A stretch of 29,825 nucleotides of DNA from DATGLE01 sp035294325. Lineage in GTDB: Bacteria; Chloroflexota; Ktedonobacteria; Ktedonobacterales; Ktedonobacteraceae. The position numbers were made by a program, and so were the translations under genes. Location: contig DATGLE010000107.1 in NCBI GenBank assembly GCA_035294325.1, positions 1-29,825 of the forward strand, written 5' to 3'. Positions 23,868 through 29,825 of the stretch are shown here, in pieces; the first letter of the stretch is position 1; every line of letters starts with the position of its first letter. The notes under the pieces were generated by a model. It did no database searches and was not told the DNA's origin. It worked only from the letters and a program-made list of their open reading frames with translations.

Positions 23868-24368
23868 GTGAGCATTACCATAAACGTGAAAGAGTCGCAG
23901 CCAGCTCCCGATTTTACGCTGCCAGCGGTAGGCAGCGACGACATAGTGAAGAACGGCCAGGTCCATCTTGCCGACCTGCGCGGAAAGACAGTAGTACTTT
24001 ACTTCTATCCTAAGGACGACACACCCGGCTGCACAAAAGAGGCGTGCAGTTTCCGTGATGCGAACCATCTGATGCAGCAACGCGGCGTCGTCGTACTGGG
24101 CATAAGCGCCGATAGTGCTGCCTCGCACCAGAAATTCGCCGACAAGTACGGCCTGCCCTTCCCGTTGCTCTCCGATAGTGAGACCAGCGTTTCGCGGCTC
24201 TATGGCGTTTACGGCGAAAAGAGCATGTATGGGAAAACGTTCATGGGCATCGAGCGCTCCACTTTTCTCATCGATAAAGATGGCATCGTGCGTAAAGTCT
24301 GGCCGAAGGTCAGGCCCGATCAGCATGCCGATGAAGTGCTGGCCGCCATTGACGAACTGAATCTCTAA
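23868..24368 (+). CDS. bcp: Thioredoxin-dependent peroxiredoxin, BCP/PrxQ type
   Basis: This 166-residue protein reduces hydrogen peroxide and organic hydroperoxides in the cytosol using thioredoxin. The family motif YFYPKDDTPGCTKEACSFRD gives peroxidatic C55 and resolving C60, five residues apart as in atypical two-Cys PrxQ enzymes. SADSAASHQKFADKYGLPFPLLSD and FLIDKDGIVRKVW follow. GTG 23868 has AAAGGAG seven bases upstream. It stands alone and converges on the TetR gene. Confidence 0.95.
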   Translation: MSITINVKESQPAPDFTLPAVGSDDIVKNGQVHLADLRGKTVVLYFYPKDDTPGCTKEACSFRDANHLMQQRGVVVLGISADSAASHQKFADKYGLPFPLLSDSETSVSRLYGVYGEKSMYGKTFMGIERSTFLIDKDGIVRKVWPKVRPDQHADEVLAAIDELNL

Positions 24369-24435
24369 GCTTAACGTTACCAATCAAGACCGGCCAGATC
24401 GTCCTGAGTATCCCCACGTCATTCTTGACGTTCCA

Positions 24436-24506
24436 ATGTCATCCTGAGCAGCAGCGAAGGGTCTGCGGCCTGCCATCAGATCCTTTGCTGCCGCTCAGGA
24501 TGACAT
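24436..24506. repeat. Imperfect inverted repeat between convergent genes
   Basis: Two 26-base arms (24436-24461 and 24481-24506) pair with three mismatches around a 19-base loop; the outer 14 bases (ATGTCATCCTGAGC) pair perfectly. It lies 68 bases past bcp and 10 bases before the TetR stop, so it can form a hairpin in both transcripts and may act as a two-way terminator. The GTCATCCTGAG word resembles dispersed repeats of other genomes, from memory. Confidence 0.75.
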
Positions 24507-24515
24507 GCCTGCGAA

Positions 24516-25088
24516 TCATGGCTCCCCTGTGAGCGCGTTTAGAATCAGGGCAATATAATGTTCTGCCAGGCGCTCCAGGGAGAGATCCCCTTCTGGCTCA
24601 AACCACTGGTAGGTCCAGTTCAGGGATGAGAGCACAAAGCGCACGGCCAGGTGTATGTCTGTGATGTGGAATGCGCCCTGCTGCACGCCCTGTTCAATGG
24701 CGCGGTAGAAGAAAGCTTCGTACTCTTCGCTCTGTGCTTTGATCCTGTCGTGCAGGGGCGCCTCCAGGTATTTCCATTCGTGGAAGAAAACGGTAGCATA
24801 ATGTAGATTTTGTGCGATGAGTTCAAGGTGTCCGCGAGAGAGTGAGGCGATCTGCTGCTCCGGTGAGATATCGACGGGTACAGAGCGCGCATGCTCCAGG
24901 AACCGATTCGCGGTATGGTTGATGATCTCCCAGAGCAACTCCTCCTTTGATTTAACATGCGAGTAGAGGCTTGCACTCTTCATATCCAGCGCCCTCCCCA
25001 GTTCGCGCATACTTGTGCCATGATAGCCGCGCTCGCTGAAAAGCTCTCCGGCGATAGTAAGAATTTCTGTTTTATGCCGCATCTTCAT
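24516..25088 (-). CDS. TetR family transcriptional regulator
   Basis: This is a 190-residue regulator. The N-terminal helix-turn-helix is typical: EILTIAGELFSERGYHGTSMRELGRALDMKSASLYSHVKSKEELL at about 8-52. The C-terminal ligand domain (about 70-190) includes YATVFFHEWKYLE and a TYQWFEPEGDLSLE stretch like those of fatty-acid or acyl-CoA-responsive members. ATG 25088 is preferred, with AAGGA about nine bases upstream; a TTG at 25097 sits too close to that site. The target genes are unknown; the glycosidase gene on the other side is 264 bases away. Confidence 0.88.
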   Translation of the reverse strand: MKMRHKTEILTIAGELFSERGYHGTSMRELGRALDMKSASLYSHVKSKEELLWEIINHTANRFLEHARSVPVDISPEQQIASLSRGHLELIAQNLHYATVFFHEWKYLEAPLHDRIKAQSEEYEAFFYRAIEQGVQQGAFHITDIHLAVRFVLSSLNWTYQWFEPEGDLSLERLAEHYIALILNALTGEP

Positions 25089-25118
25089 CCCTGCCAATCC
25101 TTCTCTATCGATGTGAAC

Positions 25119-25138
25119 GCGACGTGTTTGCGACGTGT
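25119..25138 (-). promoter_or_regulatory. 9-bp direct repeat upstream of the TetR gene
   Basis: GCGACGTGT occurs at 25119-25127 and again at 25130-25138, an 11-base period that puts both copies on one DNA face. It lies 31-50 bases upstream of the TetR start. It is a possible operator or activator site; TetR proteins usually use inverted repeats, so this is uncertain. Confidence 0.3.
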
Positions 25139-25352
25139 CTACTGAAGAAATACCCTGCGCATCGTCAAAAGCGGAAAAATTCGCGGTTATTTTTAGGAGT
25201 GAAGCGCTATTCTCAATGCGGGCGACTGGCTGAGTACCTGTAGGTCATGTGGCACGCTTTGTACTGTTACCCGATTTGTTCGCCTGCGTCTTAACCAGTG
25301 AAGGCGGATGCTCGCTTATTTTATAGTTATGTAGTGCGAAAGAAAGGATAGA

Positions 25353-26561
25353 ATGATCACTCGGCTTTCGTCTCGTGTGTTCATTATTATTGTAGCTGTG
25401 CTCGTTCTGGCAGCGGGTGTCTATATTTATCTGCGCTTGCCCTCCCCTTCTACCCATAAAACCCACCGTGTGGATGTAACGCAGCCCCACATGAAGCCAA
25501 CTTCTTTTGTCGTGGGGAGAGTTGTGCCCCATACGGTGACGCCTGCGCCAAAGAAGTCAGCTCCCCAGGGGCCAGCGACTACTGGTAATGGATCGTCGTC
25601 GGTTGGCAGTGCGAGCCTCGGCGGCGGTGGCAGCCCCTGCCCGAGTGCCGCTAGCCCATACGGATTTACCGTCGTAAATGTCGATTCGTCGCTCCTTTCG
25701 ATCTACTCGCAGATGGACGTTTGCTGGGCGCGCTTTCAGATCCATGTGAGTTCTATTCAAAGCGGCTCGGGGAGCTACAACTGGAGCGAACTCGATGCGG
25801 TGGTCTCTACGCTGAACGCGGCCCACATCCATATCGATATTCCTATCCAGTGCTTCCCACCGCCGGGGGGCGGAAACGACCAGTGCTTTACCAATCCTGT
25901 CGAGCCAACGCCACAGCAGATGGCGGCTTTTGCCACACAGATCGCCACAAGATACAATGGTAAGAATGGTCATGGGTTCATCGATGCGTATGAAATCGGC
26001 AATGAGGAATATGAATTTTATCCTGACAGTACCTATGGTCCTATTTTACAGGCGGGCTATCAGGCGATCAAAGCCGCAAGTCCACAGGCGATTGTGGGCA
26101 TGTATGGCCCGTTTATCTCTTCTCTAAGCCGTACAACGGCTACCTTTACCACTATATTTTCGGGGGGATATGGCAGGTACATGGATTTCATGAACTTCCA
26201 TTACTACAATCAGGGCCTGGATCCATCGACGACGGATGGTGATCGTCCCTCATTCGATCTGAAATGGCAGACCATCCACAGTATTGCGGCGCGCTATGGG
26301 TTCGCCAACCTGCCGATCTGGGTGACGGAGACGGGATGGACAACCACACCTCTGTCGGGGAGGGCGGCTGTAACCCCTCAGCAACAGGCGCAGTATTTAC
26401 AGTATGTCACCAATGAGGCTGCCCATTCGGGAGTGGTCCAGAAGGTATTCTGGTTCACCGTCGATGACGGCAACCAGGGCAATACGATCTATCCCCCGAG
26501 CGGTCCACTGCCGGCCTTCTATGCGCTGCAATCGTATATACGCCAGAATCCGGCGTGGTAG
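25353..26561 (+). CDS. Membrane-anchored or secreted glycoside hydrolase, clan GH-A TIM barrel
   Basis: This is a 402-residue protein. A signal anchor lies at about 9-28 (FIIIVAVLVLAAGVYIYL) with no clear cleavage site. A Pro/Ser/Gly-rich spacer to about 95 follows, then a catalytic barrel from about 102. The two clan-A glutamates are visible: E218 in AYEIGNEEY (acid/base) and E326 in IWVTETGWT (nucleophile). Asp/Asn-rich loops and FMNFHYYNQGLDP are typical of GH39/GH5-like enzymes. It probably acts outside the cell on a plant or microbial polysaccharide; the exact family is not certain. Four cysteines (C96, C124, C167, C178) could form disulfides. AAAGGA lies about 6 bases before ATG 25353. 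Confidence 0.8.
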   Translation: MITRLSSRVFIIIVAVLVLAAGVYIYLRLPSPSTHKTHRVDVTQPHMKPTSFVVGRVVPHTVTPAPKKSAPQGPATTGNGSSSVGSASLGGGGSPCPSAASPYGFTVVNVDSSLLSIYSQMDVCWARFQIHVSSIQSGSGSYNWSELDAVVSTLNAAHIHIDIPIQCFPPPGGGNDQCFTNPVEPTPQQMAAFATQIATRYNGKNGHGFIDAYEIGNEEYEFYPDSTYGPILQAGYQAIKAASPQAIVGMYGPFISSLSRTTATFTTIFSGGYGRYMDFMNFHYYNQGLDPSTTDGDRPSFDLKWQTIHSIAARYGFANLPIWVTETGWTTTPLSGRAAVTPQQQAQYLQYVTNEAAHSGVVQKVFWFTVDDGNQGNTIYPPSGPLPAFYALQSYIRQNPAW

Positions 26562-26604
26562 CGCCCGGTACGCGCGCTCCTTCTCCTTTAGCTATCGTAC
26601 TGTC

Positions 26605-26634
26605 ATTGCCCAGGCGGAGCTTCGCCTGGGTAAT
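26605..26634 (+). terminator. Likely intrinsic terminator after the glycosidase gene
   Basis: ATTGCCCAGGCG (26605-26616) pairs with CGCCTGGGTAAT (26623-26634) over 12 positions with one G-U pair around a six-base loop, followed by TCTTTGT. It lies 44 bases past the stop codon. Confidence 0.65.
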
Positions 26635-26669
26635 TCTTTGTCAGGGTGGTATAAGAGGATTTCCGATAG

Positions 26670-26700
26670 TTGTGTCAACGCATGCTGGTTGTGGTATCAT
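26670..26700 (+). promoter_or_regulatory. Candidate promoter for the acidic-protein genes
   Basis: TATCAT (26695-26700) is preceded by TGG, giving the extended -10 TGGTATCAT. TTGTGT (26670-26675) is a weak -35 at a 19-base spacing. The 317-base gap between the glycosidase stop and the 26879 start otherwise holds the terminator and a 29-codon reading frame. Confidence 0.4.
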
Positions 26701-26778
26701 GGAGAAGCATACCTTATCTATATATAAGTTGAGCATGCCTGTATTTCCCACGATGAGAGCACGGGACCGCTCTTGTCT

Positions 26779-26868
26779 ATGTCAACATACAAACACAATA
26801 AAATAGATGAAGATGAGCTGGTAGTAGCGTCAGAACAAGATGTAGCAGCCGGTTCGTCCTGCTATTGA
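26779..26868 (+). CDS. Candidate 29-residue microprotein
   Basis: A short frame from ATG 26779 reads MSTYKHNKIDEDELVVASEQ and nine more residues, ending in TGA. The stop overlaps the ribosome-binding site of the next gene (TGAGGAGGAAGCT before ATG 26879), the arrangement of coupled leader peptides. Its acidic IDEDELVVASEQD resembles the composition of the protein downstream. No good ribosome-binding site precedes it, so translation is uncertain. Confidence 0.35.
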   Translation: MSTYKHNKIDEDELVVASEQDVAAGSSCY

Positions 26869-26878
26869 GGAGGAAGCT

Positions 26879-27682
26879 ATGGAAATTTCGCTGCGGTTGG
26901 ACACATTAGGCATAGTAGAATTGAGGTATCTGCGTGGGCGAGAGCGGTATCGGGAGTGGCCTCCGTTTCAACTGCTGGCGGCATCCAGGCAGGCGCGGGT
27001 GATTGCCTACTTTAATCATGATGTGGCCGAGCAACTGCACCAGCAGATATTAATAGTGGAGGAAGCGGTAGGGCTGGCGGCTGAAGATGAAGATGAGGAA
27101 GAGGAAGATGAGGAGGAAAGGGCCTTGAACGGGGATGAAGGCGAGGGCGAGGAGGGAGAGAAGTCACCTGAACGAGAGAGCAGCGCTTTCTCACCGGCTT
27201 TCGCCCAGGCTTTGAAGCAGTTGAACGAACTGGCGCGGCAGCGCCTTCCCGATGGCAGCGGTAGCGGGAGTCAGAGCACCGGAGAGCTGACGGCGGAGAC
27301 GGAAACGGAGAGCGATGAGGAGGACGCTCTGGAACAGTTGCAGGATGCATTCGCACAGATGATGGAGGTGGTGCGTGAACTGGCCGAGGAGATGTCTACC
27401 GATGCCCTCAAACTTACGGGGCGCTTCAAATGTGTGCGTACCGAGATCGAGTTTGTACCGCGTGTGACCGATGAGGACGAGGATCACGAAATGGATGAGG
27501 AGATTTTAGGGATGGAGGTCGAACTGGTGATGGTGCTCAAGCTTTTCGAGGAGGGACGCGCCAGGGCCGATGATCCCCCCGCCGTTGAGCTGCAACTCGA
27601 TGTGGATGATTTCGAGCGCCTGCATGAGACGCTGGATATTGCTTTAGAACGCGAGCGGAGGAGCCGCCGGCGCAGGCAGTAG
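26879..27682 (+). CDS. Highly acidic protein of unknown function
   Basis: I do not recognise this 267-residue protein. The N-terminus (1-65) looks folded: ISLRLDTLGIVELRYLRGRER and VAEQLHQQILIVEEAVGL. A strongly acidic tract (about 68-98, EDEDEEEEDEEE) follows, then a low-complexity stretch rich in Ser, Gly, Thr and Glu (about 124-150), a helical part (LEQLQDAFAQMMEVVRELAEEM) and a second folded piece (about 177-255) including VELVMVLKLFEEGRARADDP. The tail is basic (RERRSRRRRQ). There is no signal peptide or membrane segment. GGAGGA five bases upstream supports ATG 26879. The codon pattern and lack of stops make it a real gene. The next gene starts 59 bases later and is probably co-transcribed. 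Confidence 0.8.
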   Translation: MEISLRLDTLGIVELRYLRGRERYREWPPFQLLAASRQARVIAYFNHDVAEQLHQQILIVEEAVGLAAEDEDEEEEDEEERALNGDEGEGEEGEKSPERESSAFSPAFAQALKQLNELARQRLPDGSGSGSQSTGELTAETETESDEEDALEQLQDAFAQMMEVVRELAEEMSTDALKLTGRFKCVRTEIEFVPRVTDEDEDHEMDEEILGMEVELVMVLKLFEEGRARADDPPAVELQLDVDDFERLHETLDIALERERRSRRRRQ

Positions 27683-27741
27683 TGCTGTACAATGCAGGAA
27701 GCTGTTTTTTTTACGTGTTTTTGTCAGAGAGGATAACAAAC

Positions 27742-29787
27742 ATGGCCCGATCCATTACCATCGAAGATCTGTACCGCATCAAGTTTGTGAGCAGGCCGCG
27801 TATTTCACCCGATGGGCAGCGTGTTGCCTTCGTCGTCACGCGAATCGATGAGCGCAAACATGAATATCGCTCGGCGATCTGGCTGTCCCCGGCCGATGGC
27901 GGGGAAGCGAGAGTCTTTACGGCTGAGAGCAAGGCTACGAGCAGCCCGAGCTGGTCTCCCGACGGGCGCTGGCTGGCCTTTGTCTCTGACCGTGAGGGGA
28001 CGGCGACAGGCAAGGACGAGAAGGCGCGGAAGAAGCAGGGGAAAGGAAAACCCCAGATCTGGCTTATCCCAACCGACGGGGGCGAGGCGCGCCAGCTTAC
28101 CTTCATGGAGCACGGCGCCTCCGCGCCGGTCTGGTCGCCTGATAGCAAGCGCCTGCTCTTTAGCGCTCAAGTCGGACCGGCGGATGAAGAGAACGAGGAG
28201 GGGGAGCCGCTGCCGAAGGTGCGCGTGATCGACAGACTGTGGTACCGGCTCGATGGTGTTGGCTTTATCTATGAACGGCGCTCCCATCTCTTCCTGCTTG
28301 ATATCGCGGGCGGTGAGCCACAGCAGTTGACCGATGGCGATTGGGATGACAGGGATGCAGCCTGGTCGCCCGACGGCACGCAGATCGCCTTCGCCTCGAA
28401 TCACGCTGAGGACCGCTGGCGCCTGCCCGGCGCCGACATCTACACGCTCTCGCTCAAGGATGGACAGGCCGGCGCGCTGCGCTGCCTCACCGATGGCTCG
28501 CTGGACAGCGCCGCTCCATCCTGGTCGCCCGATGGCAAAACCATCGCTTTCCTCGCCTCGCCCAAACTGCACTCCGCGGGCCAGGTCTACCTTTACACCA
28601 TTGCGTCTGACGCCGAGCAGGCGCCGGCCACCTGCATCTCAAAGGAGTTCGAGGGAACCTGCATGGACTGGACCAACAGCGACATCGGCGACGAGCATCT
28701 TATGCCCGCCCCCGCGTGGTCATCCGATGGCGAAACTCTCTATCTGCTGGCCTCACAGCGTGGCGCAACGCGGCTCTACGCCATACCGCGCAGCGGGGCG
28801 GACCCCCGGCCTGCGACGCTGACGCCGGGCGATGTGCATGTGCGCGACTTCAGCATCGATGACGCTAAAGACAGGCTGGCGCTGCTGGTCGCGACGGCAA
28901 CTCGCCCGCAGGAGATCTTTGTGCGCTCCACGGCCCCATCCGATGAGATGCGGCGTATTACTGGCTTCAACGATACACTGTTCAATGAGCTACAACTGAC
29001 CGCGCCAGAATATATGCCCTATACAGGAGTCGACGGCTGGCCGATGGATGGCTGGATCCTCAAGCCGCCCGACTTCGATCCGGCGAAGAAATATCCGCTG
29101 GTGGTGGAGATCCACGGCGGCCCTCATACGCAGTATGGCTACGGCTTCTTCCATGAGATGCAGATGCTGGCCGCCGAGGGCTACGTTGTGCTCTACACCA
29201 ACCCGCGCGGCAGTTGCGGCTATGGCTATGATTTCGCCAACGCGGTACGCGGCGCGTGGGGCGAGAAAGATTCGCTGGATATCATGCTGGGCGTGGACGC
29301 TTTGCTGCAACGCGGCTACATCGATGAGCAGCGCATGGGTGTAACCGGCGGCAGCTATGGTGGCTTCATGACGAACTGGCTGGTCGGCCATACGGACCGC
29401 TTCAAGGTTGCGATTACTGACCGCTGCGTGTCGAATATGGCGACAATGTTCGGGGCCAGCGATATCGGCTGGGACCTGGCCGACGATAACCTGGAGACGA
29501 CGCCGTGGGAAGACCTTGAGAAGTACATGAACATGTCGCCGATCAAGTACGTGGAGAACATCCATACGCCGCTGCTCATTATCCATAGTGAACAAGATCT
29601 GCGCTGCGGCATCGAGCAGGCAGAGCAACTCTTCGCGGCGCTGAAGTGGATGGGGCGCGAGGTGAAGTTTGTACGCTTCGAGGGACAGAGCCACGGCCTC
29701 TCGCGCGGCGGGCATCCAAAGTCACGCATGGAACGCCTGCGCCATATTCAAAGCTGGTTTGCGCGCTATCTGAAAAGCGTGAATTGA
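27742..29787 (+). CDS. S9 family serine peptidase (acylaminoacyl-peptidase/S9C-like)
   Basis: This is a 681-residue prolyl-oligopeptidase-family enzyme. The N-terminal half is a beta-propeller of PD40/WD40-like blades, seen as repeated ISPDGQRVAFV, WSPDGRWLAFVS, WSPDSKRLLFS, WSPDGTQIAFAS and WSPDGKTIAFLAS. The C-terminal alpha/beta hydrolase holds the triad: S538 in GGSYGGFM, D619 in SEQDLRC and H651 in GQSHGLSR. An HGGPHTQYGYGF oxyanion segment lies near 455. No signal peptide is seen, so it is probably cytosolic and trims peptides. ATG 27742 is chosen from GAGAGGAT about 9 bases upstream and because the extra residues from 27682 look unlike the family; length is typical. Confidence 0.93.
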   Translation: MARSITIEDLYRIKFVSRPRISPDGQRVAFVVTRIDERKHEYRSAIWLSPADGGEARVFTAESKATSSPSWSPDGRWLAFVSDREGTATGKDEKARKKQGKGKPQIWLIPTDGGEARQLTFMEHGASAPVWSPDSKRLLFSAQVGPADEENEEGEPLPKVRVIDRLWYRLDGVGFIYERRSHLFLLDIAGGEPQQLTDGDWDDRDAAWSPDGTQIAFASNHAEDRWRLPGADIYTLSLKDGQAGALRCLTDGSLDSAAPSWSPDGKTIAFLASPKLHSAGQVYLYTIASDAEQAPATCISKEFEGTCMDWTNSDIGDEHLMPAPAWSSDGETLYLLASQRGATRLYAIPRSGADPRPATLTPGDVHVRDFSIDDAKDRLALLVATATRPQEIFVRSTAPSDEMRRITGFNDTLFNELQLTAPEYMPYTGVDGWPMDGWILKPPDFDPAKKYPLVVEIHGGPHTQYGYGFFHEMQMLAAEGYVVLYTNPRGSCGYGYDFANAVRGAWGEKDSLDIMLGVDALLQRGYIDEQRMGVTGGSYGGFMTNWLVGHTDRFKVAITDRCVSNMATMFGASDIGWDLADDNLETTPWEDLEKYMNMSPIKYVENIHTPLLIIHSEQDLRCGIEQAEQLFAALKWMGREVKFVRFEGQSHGLSRGGHPKSRMERLRHIQSWFARYLKSVN

Positions 29788-29810
29788 GATATCAGGGGCG
29801 AGATATCAGG
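29786..29810 (+). repeat. 11-bp direct repeat at the window end
   Basis: GAGATATCAGG occurs at 29786-29796 and 29800-29810, the first copy overlapping the peptidase stop. AGGAGAGACGAGG follows and could be a ribosome-binding site for a gene beyond the edge. A simple local duplication is the likeliest cause. Confidence 0.6.
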
Positions 29811-29825
29811 AGAGACGAGGTGAGA

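Overview
The window looks like a chromosomal segment of a GC-rich, free-living, gene-family-rich bacterium. My best guess is a filamentous Chloroflexota of the Ktedonobacteria type. That guess rests on a Ser/Thr kinase fused to TIR-like and nSTAND modules, a Ser-rich lipoprotein solute-binding protein, a PrsW-type protease, a secreted clan-A glycosidase, good AGGAGG ribosome-binding sites and many long perfect palindromes between genes. The phylum is an inference; no rRNA, tRNA or CRISPR array was seen.

Layout. 1-1511 (minus) is the N-terminal part of a kinase/TIR/nSTAND signalling or defence protein that runs off the left edge. 1512-2127 has no gene and holds a cluster of perfect hairpins. 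2128-3099 (minus) encodes a NERD nuclease-like protein. 3444-4900 holds an S51-type peptidase followed by an MFS transporter gene broken by an internal deletion. 4916-5782 (minus) is a PrsW-family membrane protease.

5895-19592 is the most striking part. A D-psicose/tagatose 3-epimerase-like enzyme (minus) diverges from a GntR/FCD regulator. After the regulator come, all on the plus strand, an SDR dehydrogenase, a ThDP-dependent acetolactate-synthase-like enzyme, an amidohydrolase-like metal hydrolase, a cyclase-family hydrolase, and a four-gene molybdenum hydroxylase (FAD subunit, 2Fe-2S subunit, and a molybdopterin subunit split into two proteins). An ABC importer of the ribose/CUT2 type (ATPase, permease, lipoprotein binding protein) closes the set. 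Together they read as a regulated uptake-and-catabolism island for a small, probably ring-containing or carbonyl compound: import, Mo-dependent hydroxylation, metal-dependent ring or amide hydrolysis, then C-C cleavage or ligation and redox steps. The substrate cannot be named from sequence.

19707-23701 is a nadB-nadC-nadA operon for de novo NAD synthesis, with a convincing promoter and two inverted repeats that look like operators. 23868-24368 is a Bcp-type peroxiredoxin, convergent with a TetR regulator (24516-25088, minus). 25353-26561 is a membrane-anchored glycosidase. 26779-27682 holds a candidate 29-residue microprotein and a very acidic protein of unknown function, followed by an S9-family serine peptidase (27742-29787).

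The points most worth following up are the catabolic island with its split Mo-hydroxylase and a cyclase whose metal-binding Glu is replaced by Gln, the kinase-TIR-nSTAND fusion, the nad operators, and the palindrome family.
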